Shown: positions 24,029-35,870 of the stretch, one piece after another
Layout: the number at the start of each line of letters is the position of its first letter
Numbering within the stretch: position 1 is the stretch's first letter
NCBI GenBank assembly: GCA_016271365.2
Contig: JADMNL010000022.1
Span: 225,160,501 to 225,224,500 of the forward strand
Source of the DNA: Neoceratodus forsteri
Lineage: Eukaryota > Chordata > Ceratodontiformes > Ceratodontidae
Direction of reading: 5' to 3'
Length of the DNA: 64,000 nt
Position numbers and translations under genes: made by a program
Notes under the pieces: model-generated
What the model saw: only the letters and a program-made list of their open reading frames with translations
The model's database searches: none
What the model was told of the DNA's origin: nothing

Positions 24029-24070
24029 GTGTGTGTTTGTGTGTGTGTGTGTGTGTGTTTGTGTGTTTTT
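24029..24070 (+). repeat. (GT)n microsatellite
   Basis: Interrupted GT repeat with TTT interruptions. Confidence 0.9.
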
Positions 24071-24182
24071 GTTCTCCACTGTACAAAATACATCTACATG
24101 GTTAGCCATTGTTTTGTATAAAAATTAGCCTTCTCAAAATTCTTGTGCACATTGTAAACTGTGTTATTGTGGGCATTCCTTG

Positions 24183-25480
24183 AAGTTGTTCAGCACAGCT
24201 CAAATGTCACAAATGCCCGTGCAGGGAAATAGCAGGCAGGATAAGCGGGGAAACACAGAAACAGCTGCCGGGGTGAACACAAGACAGGGAGGCCACCATC
24301 CAGATGGAGGCAATAATGAGGGGGTGAGAGGCAGGCAGCAGGGGTGCGGCCATGGAAGGGCCCGTCGGCGGTGTACTCCAACAGGCAGTACCGAGCCCAC
24401 ACCAGCTTTGAGCTGTATAGAGATACTGAGATTGTGGTCTGGTACCGCCTGAATCAGGCAATTTTGAGGTGGCTCTATGAGCTGTGCAGTGATGTGATGC
24501 AGGCACCCACACGACTGAGCCATGCTCTGTCAGTGGAGACGAAAGTGACAGCTTGCATGTGCTTGCTTGCCACAGGTACCTTCCAGAGACCAACAGGGGA
24601 GACCACAGGCATAACCCAGTCAGCCGCATCATGCCACCTCACCCAATTCCTCAGCGCACTGCTGCCACATGCTGCGGTACATCCATTTCCCAAGCACACC
24701 GGCAGACTGCACAGCAAACGTACAGGAGTTCCACAGGGTAGCACGTATGCCTGGCATGCTAGGGGCAATAGATTGCACCCCAGTGGCCATCTGCACACCA
24801 CCTGGCCCTGAGGGGGTCACATACATGAATTGCTAGGGCTAGGGTAGCATCAACTGCCAGGTGGTGTGTGATGCCAGGGGGTGCATAATCAATATCTGTG
24901 CCACGCACCCTGGAGAGCACAAGATGCCTTCATCTGGCAACAGTCAGCATTGTGCCACAGATTTGAGAGTGGGGACATCCCCACTGGCCACTTAGTGGGT
25001 GAGTATGCAAACCACATGGACAAACATAGGTCTTGGGAGAGGCATGGTCAGAGGTGACATGGGTAGTGGCCTACATGGCCCGGGGCAGGGCGATGCTGAT
25101 CACCAAACTAACCTCCACCCTCTACACACAGGTGGCAGTGGATATCCACTCCGTCCTTGGCTGGTCACACCATACCGGCGGCCCGTGACCCCATTGCAGC
25201 AACCCTACAGTGAGGCACACGCCACCACATGTAATGTCATTGAGTGGGTGTTCAGGATGCTGAAGGCACATTTCCATTGCTTGGACACCTTCAGCAGTGC
25301 CCTACAGTACAGCCCCTCAAAGGCCTGTGAGCTATTCCTGGCCTGTTGCATCCTGCACAACATGACCAATGAATGTGGGATAGCCATACAGGTCGAAGAG
25401 GGGGACAGCGATGGGGATGATGAGGACGCTGGTGACAATGGTGATGGGAAGCCCCTCCCTTGGGCGACAGGACCCCTGAC
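24183..25480 (+). pseudogene. HARBI1-like (PIF/Harbinger) transposase, spliced, inactive
   Basis: PIF/Harbinger transposases cut and paste DNA with a DDE nuclease. The N-terminal part (from 24344) reads WYRLNQAILRWLYEL and SHALSVETKVTACMCLLATGTFQRPTG, typical of HARBI1. The first catalytic Asp is in MLGAIDCTPVAI (near 24765), reached by frameshift. A QDAFIWQQS block follows near 24930. A GT-AG intron (24999-25131, gtgagt...acag) joins HLVG to GSGYPLRPWLVTPYR; the second catalytic Asp of GDSGYPL is Gly here. The third residue is kept in VIEWVFRMLKAHF. LACCILHNM closes the domain near 25365. Frameshifts and the missing Asp make it dead. Confidence 0.88.
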
Positions 25481-25522
25481 TGCTCCAGCTGGCACAGCTG
25501 CACTGGGACACCATCACGGAGA

Positions 25523-25524
<2 letters not shown>

Positions 25525-25580
<56 letters not shown>
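25525..25580 (+). repeat. (CA)n microsatellite
   Basis: About 27 CA units lie just downstream of the transposase-like frame. Long open frames on both strands here are caused by the repeat. Confidence 0.97.
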
Positions 25581-25583
<3 letters not shown>

Positions 25584-25589
25584 AATGTC

Positions 25590-26289
25590 AACACAAAGAA
25601 AATGTAATGGGCAAAGAAAGAATGCAGACTTCAAATTTCTGAAAGGATTTACCCCATATGTTCCACAGACAGCAGATACAGTCACACAATGCATAACAGA
25701 AGAGAGTGAGTATATGCAGTAACCTGGCAAGAAATAAATTATTTACGATATTTAGAAATTAAATTTTACAGGTGTAGTTTATTTCAGAAACAGACCCCAA
25801 ATCCATGTTATCCAAAACCATACATTCCTAAATAAATAATGAACTCGACTGCCTAAAGATCTTTATTTTTCATTCCTTCCTCACCGCATAATGTGCAACA
25901 CTCACAGTGTAAATTTATGTTATTTGATCATTCGTTCATTTAAAAAACTAACAGAAAAAAAAAGTTATAAAATGAAAAAAAGAAAGTTTCATTCCATGCT
26001 GGGAAGATATATGCTGCCAATGATAACAGACATACTGTATCATTTGGTTATGAAATTCCAGGAAATTCTCCTCAGAAAGATAATAGAAAGGGGAACCACA
26101 ATATTGCTGTTTTACTACCACAAACCAAACTTGACACATGAAGACAGAATGTGGTTCTCTCTCTTTCTCTTTTCATGTCAAGTCAAGTAACGTTATTGCC
26201 TTGACAAGATATACAGGCACTGACAAAATGTATACATCAAACTATTCATAAAACAGAAACATACTAGACTGCACTTTAACTAAAGAATA
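25590..26289. other. Unassigned AT-rich spacer
   Basis: No gene or repeat family is recognised. Composition drops sharply in GC compared with the Harbinger-type sequence on either side, consistent with inserted or background DNA. Confidence 0.4.
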
Positions 26290-26797
26290 ACCAAAATTAT
26301 TCAGGGACAAAAGGGCGGATCCTATGAAGATTGGAATAGGGCACTGAATAGGTACTGCTTGAGGCCAGAAAAGGAGGGGGGACTACAGACCTTCACATTT
26401 CTGAAAGAGAAAAACAAGGTAAACTGTGAGGAACTATTTAGCAGGAATGGTGGGTCAAAAACAATGACTCATGAATGTAAGCTGGGTTGGGTAGATTCAG
26501 GAGGGATGCTGGAAAGTTTTACTTTACAGAGAAAGAGAGAGAGCTTAAGTCATGGAACAGCCTACCAGCAGAGGTGGTGGTTGCAAAAAACATTAATGGA
26601 TTCATGCATGGCTGGGGCAAAGTTATGAGCTTAATGCTTTCTCTGAGGGTAGAACTAAGGCAGGGAGCAAGGGGGAGGGAAAAATCATAGTCTGGACAAT
26701 AGGTCATGGGGAAGTGTAGGGCAAAAATTGGCAGACTGGATTGATCAATGGTCTTTTTCTGCCAACCCTATCTATGATGCTATATTAATACATCTAT
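26290..26797 (+). mobile_element. CR1 LINE 3' end (plus strand)
   Basis: The fragment encodes the last part of CR1 ORF2: FTEKERELKSWNSLPAEVVVAKNINGF, the 'WN.LP.EVV.AK....F' tail. It is followed by the CR1 3' UTR signature gactggattgatcaatggtctttttctgcc and a tctatgatgctat end. It is 5'-truncated, as most CR1 copies are. Confidence 0.8.
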
Positions 26798-26957
26798 GTT
26801 GTATTTGTTCCCCTACAGTGTTTCTTTCACCTAGTAGTATACAAAGTTATGCTTCGTAATTCATTAAATGGAAATCCATATTTTGTGACAGCACTAGAAA
26901 ACATTGTCCTCCTATACATAGACAATAATGTATGAGGAGACATACACCACAGGGCTG

Positions 26958-27050
26958 TGTTTCCATCCAGAGATTGAGATGACATCATATGGAGATGGAA
27001 AGCCAAGCAGAAGAGGTCCATGCTGTCATCTCAACCCTGAGATGGAAACA
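26958..27050. repeat. Imperfect hairpin, 27-nt arms
   Basis: Arms 26958-26984 and 27024-27050 are inverted copies. The outer ten bases (tgtttccatc) and inner eleven (ttgagatgaca) pair perfectly around a mismatched middle, with a 39-nt loop. Function is unknown; it could be a relic of a small foldback element. Confidence 0.6.
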
Positions 27051-27749
27051 TATGCAAAGTTGTGTGGGGTTGCCCATAGTTATGAGTTGCAAAATTACCC
27101 CCCCAAGTAACAAAAACACAATTTCTTTGTTCTGTTTTATGATCAAAATTAAATTTAAAGACTTCTAGGAGATCAAAGGTACAACCTTCAGCATGACGTA
27201 GTCTGTAAGCAGCTTGGTGTGGAACCAATGCAGAATTTACACACACAACCCACCAGACATGCACAAAGGGTAGGAGGCACACCGATCCAGAACGCCTCCC
27301 CTAGCCACACATATGTCCACAGACCACCACGCCCACTGTCTGTCATTGTGCGTGTGTCAGATGCTGGGCACCATTGCACATTGGTGTACAGTGCAATGCA
27401 GGCATCATCATGCACATGCAACTGTGGACAGCAGCCAGGAGGGTGTGTAGATGGACTGTGTGTCTGTGTGCAGGGCTGGGTACCCACCCGTGCATTGCCC
27501 ACTGAATGACACAATGCACACAGGGCAGCATCAGACAGTAGCTGTGTTGGGAGACAGGTCAGTCACATGCCACAGTGCCCCTGCCACCACGGATGCATGG
27601 GTGGCCCCACCGAGACCCGCCAGCACTGACAGGCAGACCACTGGCCTCATGTGGTGGCACCGATGGTCCCCCAGGGGTTCTACTGTGTGAATGCGATCAT
27701 GCTCTAGCAGGGGTCTGCAGCACACCGAACATGCATGCGCCAGGTGTGC
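27051..27749. other. Downstream flank of the minus-strand SANT gene
   Basis: Composition changes from AT-rich to GC/CA-rich near 27190, which I take as the left edge of the DNA-transposon-derived block. No gene is recognised. Overlapping open frames on both strands reflect base composition. Confidence 0.35.
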
Positions 27750-29227
27750 TCAGGATGCCCACAGCTGAACCCAGTGTCGACAAGGATGGTGTCTCACGAT
27801 GCCGGGAATGGGGGGGTGGACATTGCACTGCAGCGGTGTCTGCACCGCATGGGAAAATAACTGTGTGCCCCCTGTGGCCATGGCAGCTGTGATTGTATGT
27901 TTCAGCCTGTCAATGGCAGCGGTCACATCCTCCCGCATCCAGTCCATCCCTGCCATGAGCAAAGTGGTTTCTCTGCTGCAACACTCCTCTGCCCGCTCCA
28001 GAGCCGCACTCAGTGCATCCACTGCCATCACAAGCCGCATCTGCTGATTGACTGATGCTTGCAGTATGTGGGTGTGCTCATCCAAGAGGTCATCTGCCTG
28101 ATTGGCATGCTGCCCCTCAGGGTGTGCATGGCCCTGATGTTCAGCACCCCTTGAGGAAAGGTGCTGCACACCAGAGCCCGCCTTGGGCATGTCCACAGGC
28201 GGTGCACTGACTCCACCCCCTGACACTGTACCCCCAAGCCCATTGGCCGACTGCTGATGCTGCCCCTCTGGCTGCCACTCCCCAGGGCTCACTGGTGCTA
28301 CCGCAGTGGCCGCAACAGTCCCATTGTCCTGTACAGACACCAGTGCTGCCCAACCGGTGCTGACAGGCACAGGTTGGGACTGTGATGACACGCAGGCCTC
28401 CACAGTGGCACCACCCACAGCCATGGCCGTGATGTTACCTGCTGTGTGGCCATCCTGTGGCACACACATGTCACTGTCCATGACATTAGCGAATTCATCA
28501 TTGGTGACGGATCCAGCACCAGCCCGAGTCCCAGCAGGCTGGCATCCATGGACGCTGGCACGCTGGGACATGGGCAGGACCTCCTCCACACCTGATCCAA
28601 CAACATCAGTCTGGACATCCAGGTGGGCCCACTGTCGTACTGAGCCACGGTATTCCTGTGGAGGTGGATGGGCCCTCATCCATCTCCATCTGACTGGCCT
28701 CAGTGGAGAGGACAACCACCACTGACCCATGCAGATGCACAGGAGCTGTAAGGGAAAAAAAGTTGCGTTACTGCATGTGACCTACCCTGCCCCCCCCAAT
28801 AGACAGACCATGACCTACCATGCAGTGATGGGCTACCACCCATCTGGAATCCACCACCCGGAACATCCTCAATGGTACAATGCTGCATGCTGCCAGCAAC
28901 CCTCTCCTCCTGTGGGGTCAGGCATAGCACCTCCGGCTGTCCCCCACCTGTCGCAGATCATGCTGCCCTGATGGCAGCCACCTGTCTGTGCCCAACTTCT
29001 TCTTGCAGTCCTGCATGGAGCACTGGTGGCTGCCATACAGGTTTACAGCACGTGCCACCTCCTCCCATGCAGCAGCACGGGCCTGTGGTGTTCCCTGGCG
29101 TCCACTGAGAAGTGGCTCCCTGGTCTAGGTAGGCCTCAAACAGGGCATCCGTCTCGGCCTTCATGAAATTTGGCCTCCTTCTCCTCCCACAACTCTGTTC
29201 CTCTTCCTCCACAACTCGCTCGGTCAT
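27750..29227 (-). pseudogene. SANT/Myb-like protein of a Harbinger-type element (NAIF1-like)
   Basis: Harbinger elements encode, besides the transposase, a SANT/Myb/trihelix protein that binds DNA and helps import the transposase. Exon 1 (29227 to about 28948) starts at ATG with RRRRPNFMKAETDALFEAYLD, then in a shifted frame ARAAAWEEVARAVNLYGSH and QDCKKKLGTDRW. This is the NAIF1-like SANT fold. A putative intron (donor cgacag|gtgggg, acceptor cccttacag near 28748) leads to a long second exon, open to 27750. Its C-terminal segment ILQASVNQQMRLVMAVDALS...AAIDRLKHTI looks coiled coil. At least two frameshifts are present. Confidence 0.7.
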
Positions 29228-29999
29228 GATTCAGCCTGTGAGAATGACAGGTGTTACCTGTGACTGTGCAGTCCCATCCATGTCCCAAAATCCACAGTCC
29301 ACACTCCCAAATAGCATGCAACTCACCAATAGACTGCAGTAACTGACTATGGCCAGTGCAGCCCAATGTCACACTTTTATAGCGCAACCCATGCAAATGA
29401 GGCAAGACGCATCTTTAAGTGGATGCAAATGCAGTGACTGTGCCATTGAATGACTGATTAGCTGATTTGCATATGATGGCTGAATATCTCGCTTTTGCGC
29501 TTTGCGCAATTGTGTTGAACATGCTGAGCCAAGGGCGCAGTTCTGTGACATGCGCAGTACACACCTAACTGCGCATGCCCGGGTTAATGAAGCAGGCGCC
29601 TGCCGTGCTGCTGACGTGCTGTGCATGGGAGACAATGCAGGGCATGGCCACCATTGTGCCAGTGGTGCTACAGTGCTCTTCACCTATATGGTGCTGTGGC
29701 ACTAGGGCGGCGTAGGCACACTGGGGCAACAGCACTGTAGGCCGCTACAGGAGGTGGCACACAGGCACCCAATCACACTAGATGCATTGGGTTCCACTTG
29801 CACTGTGGCTGTCCATGCGCCAGAGACCCTTGACCCTCTGCCCAACCTTTTCCCCCTAGGCGCTGTGCATCAGGCATGGGTGCACCACTATCACGCTGTT
29901 CGGTGTCAGCATGATAGGGAATGGCAGCGCTGTACCATGCAGCATCTGCACGTGGTGGAACCGCGCTTCAGTGTGCCATTTTGACTTAACCGAGCAATA
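29228..29999. promoter_or_regulatory. Shared intergenic region between divergent SANT genes
   Basis: About 770 bp separate the two divergently oriented SANT-type genes. The segment holds several gcgcaa/tgcgca words (for example 29496-29510 and 29570-29578) and an atttgcat octamer-like word near 29464, so a bidirectional promoter is plausible. No core promoter element is certain. Confidence 0.35.
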
Positions 30000-31318
30000 G
30001 AGACGGCGTGGAGGAGAGCAGCACAGTGGAGCCAGGTAGAGATGGCAAACTTGGTTGCCATTGTGGAGTTACTTGTTGGCCCACTATTTGGTGAGGCACC
30101 TCTGGACAGGTCCAGGAGTCAGGTGTGGCAGGAGGTGGCCGATGCCCTGAAGGAGGCCACCGGTATGGGGCAGATGGCGGAGCAGTGCCACCACAGATAT
30201 GAGGACCTGAGGCGGAGGGACCCAGACCTGCTTGCCCGCCTGCGCGCATGTGCCAGGAGGGGCATGGTGCCATGGCCAGATAGGTGCAACATCCATACAC
30301 TTTTATCTTCCATACAGGTATCATGGTTGCATGTGTGCAGCACATGAGGGGGGGACTGTCCGGTGTTGGCTGTGGTGGTGTTATCAGGGTGTGGGCTGGG
30401 TGGGTCTGGCTGTGTGGGATTGCACACACATGGGGGTGGGGTGATTTTGCTACAGGATTGTACTGATGTTCCTCTCTCCATGTTTGCACCTTAGACCCAG
30501 ACAAGCAATGGCAGATGAGGAAGAGGAGGTGCCAGCAGGAGGATTATCAGTCCGGGAGGGACGAAGGTCCACAGAGGCAGAGGGACCAGCCTGATGATGG
30601 TGAGTGCCTTACATCCATTATTACTATTACATGCTGTGTAACAGGGTGGGCAGCGGGGCATGGCCACCATCCATTGACACCACTGCCATGCATGCAACTT
30701 GTTACAGTCAGCACTGTCCAGTGGCACTGCATGTCTGGGAGTGCATCAATGGTGGTCCATACATGCACCAGGTACCTGGCTGTGCCACTGCCTTTGCACC
30801 ACATAGCCATGTCACTGAACAGCCAGGGTGATGCTGTGCAGGACATGGCCGGTGGGTGTGTGCAGCAGTCTGCATGGCTGTTTGCACCTGGGTGGGCAGG
30901 TCTTGTGGTCGCGATCACTGTGGGTGGTCACACACCATCACAGAGGCATGTCCCATGGCTGTATGCCATGCACAGTGGGTGGGCTGCATGGGGCTGTGCA
31001 TTCACACCTATTGACTCTGCTCCCTTGTCCTAGGTGGATGGCAGTTGCAAGCCATCCAACGGACGCTGCAGGAGATACTGCAGGTGCCAGGGCCTCCCTG
31101 GAGATATTGTAGCAGATTGAGCATGTGGGAGTCCGACAGTGGCATGGAGGGAGGAGCAGCCAGAGCAGGGAGCAGGGCTCCTGATGAGCATACTAATGCC
31201 CCTGATTTTCCCTACCCCCTGGCCCCACCCTCACATCCCTCCTTCCCTCTACCATTTGTTCACCCCTGCCCCTTACCCACCCCCACCTTGTTTGTGGCCC
31301 TCCCCCCAACCTTTTGTG

Positions 31319-31359
<41 letters not shown>
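30000..31359 (+). pseudogene. Second SANT/Myb-like gene, spliced
   Basis: Exon 1 holds a SANT/trihelix-type domain from ATG 30042: LVAIVELLVGPLFGEAPLDRSRSQVWQEVADAL, then MAEQCHHRYEDLRRRDPDLLARL. An acceptor ccttag leads to exon 2 (30495-30599, DPDKQWQMRKRRCQQED), then a GTGAGT donor at 30600. A cctag acceptor at 31031-31033 leads to exon 3 (31034 on), which reads WQLQAIQRTLQEIL, a short amphipathic helix like those at the C-terminus of such proteins. The frame is continuous across the 30599/31034 splice. The exon 1 donor is unclear. The frame runs into a TA microsatellite, so the true end is uncertain. Confidence 0.6.
31323..31359 (+). repeat. (TA)n microsatellite
   Basis: About 18 TA units lie at the end of the second SANT gene's last exon. 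Confidence 0.95.
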
Positions 31360-31363
<4 letters not shown>

Positions 31364-31399
31364 TTTTGTGTGTTTTTTACAATGCATTTGCTTTGATAT

Positions 31400-32985
31400 A
31401 CCTAATGTGGTGGTCTCTGTTTTGCAGCGGGCTATAGGTGCTCAGCTGCAGTGGTTTGCATAGCGTCAGGGGTGGTGCAGTCATGTGCGTGTGTGTGTGT
31501 CCGTGGGGAAGTGACTATGGTGTGGGAGTGGCTATAAGTCACTGTCTGTGGTGTGTGTGTTGTTCCCTCTGCACTGGATGACTGTGTGCAGTGGTCCATG
31601 GTGCATGATCTGTGTCCATGGCGCACCTGTCAGCTGGTCCATGGCCTGTGCAGCTGACACCCTTGCATGTCTGTGACCTGCACAGTCCACTGGCATGTCA
31701 GTGGTGGCTGTCTATGCAGGACAGCCACTGTACCCGTCACAATGCAGGGTTGCCTCCTGTCACTGGTGTGGTGCATGTCTGCCTCGGGTGACACTGTGGC
31801 CTCCGCTGTTGTTGTCCCACCTCCATGCTGTGGCTTGTGTGTGTTGCAGGGGATGTACACCACTGTCTGTCACTTGTGCTCCAAGCAAATGCTGGTGGCG
31901 TACAGCTCCACAGTGCCTGTGCAGGGTGGCTGGCACTCCTGTGCCATGGAGGAGTGCTGGCCGTGTGTACAGTTTCCATGGCCACACACTGGGGGCTTGG
32001 TTGCCCCGCTACTGTGTCCCTGTGTTGGTGTGCCCTTGGGTATGGGTGGGTGTTTGTCCATGCACTGCATTGCATCCTGTGTGGTGCATGCTTCCATGCA
32101 CCACTGTGGGTGTCTGCGCTGGCTGTTGTGGCCAGTACTGGGTCAGGGTGTGTCCTTGTGAGGACATGCAGGGTGCTGTACCACTGGTGGTGGGGTCCAG
32201 GGCATGCCCTGTCATGTGTGGGATACCTCATGTGCTGACGCATGGTCAGTCTCTCAGCTGTACCTTGGGGGAGATGTGCATGATGGCACTATGTATGCAG
32301 TTGTTGCATTGCTGTGTGCTGCCACCCGCTGATGGGTGCTCATGGTGGGGCTGCCTTGCATGGTTCTGTGGTGCACAGGGTTGCATTGTCACAGTGGGGG
32401 TGGTGGCATGCATGGGGTATCCTGCACTGGTGGACGCTGCTCCTGAGCAGGGTGTCTGGGGGTCATGGTGCAGGGTGTGCTCTACATTGGTGGGATGGTG
32501 TGGCACGGGGTGGTCGGCCCTCCTTGTGTGCCAGTCACAGCTTGCCAAGGGATGTGATGGGGCACCATGGCCCAGCTGTGGGTTGGTTGCTGGTCTCCAT
32601 GGGCCAGTGGTTATTCCAGCCCTCCCCCAGTTGTGCAGTGCATGGGGTGTGGGGGGGACGATGTCTGTTTTGCCGTGTGTTCCTCTGCCCATCTGTGGCA
32701 TGGGTGGTGGCCCCTGCATCCCGTGTCCCTGGTTGTGCTATGGCGCATCTGGACTGCTCAGCTGAACATCCTTTGTTGCACTATGGTGCATCAGATATGC
32801 TTAGCTTCACCTCCCTAGTTGCGCTATGGCACAGGTGGCATGATATTCAGTCGTCGGCTGTAGGCACATCTTGGCCTGCGCAGTTTTTGAATATCGTTCC
32901 TCTTGCACATGGGTGCAATTGACTTGCGCTTGCTCCTGCTGTTGCGCACTTTTTGGGTGCAGTTTGAATATCTGGGCCACTGTTG
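31400..32985. other. TG/GC-rich tail of the DNA-transposon block
   Basis: Skewed, TG-rich sequence (tgtggtg and gcatgg words) is open in several frames, including a 356-codon Cys/Trp-rich one that I do not believe is a gene. The block ends near 32981, where the minus strand begins ggcccagatattcaaactgc. A GGCCCAGATATTCA start resembles DNA-transposon termini. I did not find the matching left terminus, so this is a candidate right end only. Confidence 0.4.
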
Positions 32986-33649
32986 TTAATACTGTGTGCA
33001 TTCTATGGCAATTTACTATCGCCACAAAATTATCTTAGAAACATTGAAACATGACAACAGAAAAGGACCACCTGCCCCAAGTCTTTTAACTCGATATTTT
33101 GCTGTATCTGATAAGTACAGAATGGAGTGACCATTTATTTGTCTTTGAGCTGAGACACAAAATGCATGTGGTAAATGGGGTTTTAAAAAGAACCTTGGCC
33201 AGTTGAGTGAAGCCAAACAAAAAGTGTAAGTTCTTCCTTTGCAAGCTACAGAAACATGAACACAAATATCTACCACAGTGGTTATTTTGGCTGTTCTAAA
33301 AAAAAAAAATCTAAAAAGGGTTCAGGTCAATAATCACTAAAATTTTTACCGCTAGGTGGAAGACAGTGCAAGCAAACCGTGTGGTAAAAGATTGCGTGGG
33401 GGGAAAATAGTGAGGCAAACAACCTTGCAAATCCAGCACTTGCCGATACCACCAAACACACAGCACACAACACAGATGTTAATTTTCAATGCAAGGGGCT
33501 ACGCACATGGAACCCTGCCCCTCTTAATAAATATAATCAATTCTGAGGGGGGTTACACTAGAGGAAGGGGACAAAATCGGGACCGCAAGGGTCAGGCGTA
33601 AGAGGAAACAAAAACATTTAAGAGAAATCAGAAGAGGAAAAAAATACAC
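32986..33649. other. Unassigned spacer
   Basis: No gene or family is recognised. An A run lies at 33298-33309. Confidence 0.4.
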
Positions 33650-33745
33650 ATAGAGCACAGGGGTAGTACTTGAACCCCTGATGTTTCACACTGTACTGCC
33701 TTCCTGAACTGTAGCTCTGTCCTCTAAGCCACAACAGCAGCATGC
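33650..33745 (-). mobile_element. tRNA-derived SINE head
   Basis: On the minus strand an A box TGGCTTAGAGG (33731-33721) and a B box GGTTCAAGTAC (33676-33666) are spaced 45 bp apart, as in pol III internal promoters. No cloverleaf with a sensible anticodon could be drawn by eye, so a SINE is likelier than a tRNA gene. Confidence 0.6.
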
Positions 33746-34939
33746 TGACTCCTGTTACAGTACCTTACAGTACTTGAAGTACTCAGCATGAGTGAATACA
33801 GCTACTGGTAAGCGCTGTAAAGTTCAACGTTATTTCCCTGTCGCTGTATTCACTCGTGGTTTTGGCTTCACGGTTTTTACCATGCTCATATTGCTGTGCT
33901 CTTCCACGTGCATACCAGGAAGATGATGTTTGTGGTGAAAGAGTTCATTGAATATGTAAAAAAATTAAAACTGGGGTTCACATCTGGGTGGGCACGTAGA
34001 GATGTTGAGTGATAAAGGCCTTTTAAACAGTTGGGGATTGGCTCGGTTGTGCTGAGGGTTGAGGCACTGGATGCCACACTTCACACTACACCAGCGACCC
34101 AGATTCAGGAGTGAGCTCAGGCACTGGGAGTCGGCAGGGGAGGGATGGGATGGAGCACCCGCTGGGCTACTCTCCTGTCCTGGGGGAGGATGTTGGGTTG
34201 CTTGGCGGTCCGGCATCCCCCGGTGGAGATTGGGGATGCTGCAGAGCACTGGGTAGCATGTACACTTCTGTGGCCCGATGTTGGCAGGGTTGCCATGCAC
34301 TGAAGTTGGGATCGTGCACCACGCACAGGGAGGGAAGGGGGAGGGAGGAAGGGGGACTCAGGTACGTAAGGAGAAAAACCGTCCTCAGCCGGATAGGCGA
34401 TGGCTTCCTCCAGTGCCACCACCACATGTCCAATGCCGCTTTCCCATCACTGCCCCTTTGATCTCTCCAGGGCTGTTAGCTGCCCGCAACCTCAGAGGAT
34501 TGTAATGACTTTGAAGATGATGGGAGGGATGGCAGATGGTAGAGTGGTTAGGCCAGTGGGGATAGCCTGAGAGAGTTCCAGTGTGAGTAGTGAAGAAAAG
34601 GAATTATAAAAAAAAAAAAAAAACAGTTGGGGATGCAGAGTGCAGGTGTCAATGAATTTCAGTCTCAGCTGTAGCTTGGTGGTAATCCCCAAGGGTGGGT
34701 GCCCAGTAGGTAATCAATGCTGCTGTTGGTAATCAGCAAGATATTGCAGAAGGATGAGAACCCCCATTTTCCTCACAACTGCATAAAGGACAGGTTTTCA
34801 TGCACTTACATTTGATGAAATTATGAGACTTTCCAAATGGGATGAGAGAAATAGCTGTGCTAAAAGGTGAGAGGAATGTAAATGATGTAAATGTGTCAGT
34901 AATGGATGATATAGTGTATGGTAGAAGGTTGTTCTAGGT
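33746..34939. other. Unassigned spacer
   Basis: GC-richer, without a recognised family. Long overlapping open frames at 34059-34461 on both strands have no recognisable domain. An A run (34606-34623) follows a gaattataa context and could mark a retroposed 3' end. Confidence 0.35.
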
Positions 34940-35870
34940 AGAAGTCTATACCTAAACACAGTCAATTTTATTCTCCCACTCTCCCTTAATCCAGGAAGAT
35001 TTGACATTAAAAATTTACACTCTGGAGGGAACCCCGATCCTTCAGACCCAAAACATAAATATCTGGGAATGTGGCTCGATGAGTCTCTAAATTGGGCAGC
35101 TCACATCAATAGTGTGGTAACTAGTGTAGGAAGAAAACTGGGTGCTTTGTATCATGTTCGACACTTTATGAGCACTGAAACTAGGGAGAAAGTGATATGT
35201 TTGGTGGTTTCACCCATTTTACATTATGGGAATTTATTTATGCTAGTGCAAAGAAAAGTGACTTGGACAGGATTGATGTATGCTATAGTAGATTAGCCAG
35301 ATTTATCTTTGAAACTGATAGATTTACTCACAAGTGCTCCCTATTTAATCGCTTCCAATGGCTGAGACCATCTGAATATAGGCAGGAGCACTTGCTTGCC
35401 TTGAAATACAGATGTTGGATGGGAACTCTGCCCCCATATATTGATGCAGTGATCCCACAACAAACTAAATTATGCTAATTGTAAGCTTCACTTGCCCCAG
35501 CATTTGTTGTACCTAGGTAAAATCTAGAGATTGGTAGACATTATGTCTTTTTAGAGGTCCAATGGCATGGAATAAGATCCCAGCTGATATCAAATCTTGT
35601 AAGGGGAAACTACCCTGGTGGAATATTAGGGCATGGTTTAGACAACAAGTTACTAATGTTAGGAATTGTTGCTAATAGTGAAGAATATTTATTACATTAG
35701 ATAACTTAATCTGTGTTACCCGTATGTCTGTCTTTATTGTCTTCATTGCAAAATCTGTACATAATGTGGAACACTTTTAGTATCGGACCTCATTGTAAAT
35801 GAGCTTCAGCTCAATTGAGTACATCCTAGTTCATATAACTATATGAATAAAACTTTTTTTACTACTTTTA
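34940..35870 (+). mobile_element. LINE-D: CR1/Rex1-group LINE 3' end
   Basis: A 5'-truncated copy encodes the RT thumb and C-terminal domain: HKYLGMWLDESLNWAAHINSV and LGALYHVRHFMSTETREKV, then in a second frame IDVCYSRLARFIFETDRFTHKCSLF. The 3' UTR carries the hairpin tgagcttcagctca (35800-35813) and ends atgaataaaactttttt. The 3' hairpin matches that of LINE-C and LINE-E, linking these families. Confidence 0.82.

Noticed and set aside
26170..26220. LINE 3' tail-like tcaagtcaagtaacgttatt
   Set aside because: Resembles a reverse-complemented LINE end superficially, but neither the hairpin context nor coding sequence follows.
31695..32765. 356-codon open frame on the plus strand
   Set aside because: Cys/Trp/His-rich low-complexity product in TG-skewed DNA, with equally open frames on the other strand and no recognisable domain. 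Composition artefact.
33650..33745. True tRNA gene
   Set aside because: Boxes are present but no clean acceptor stem or anticodon loop could be drawn; SINE is simpler.
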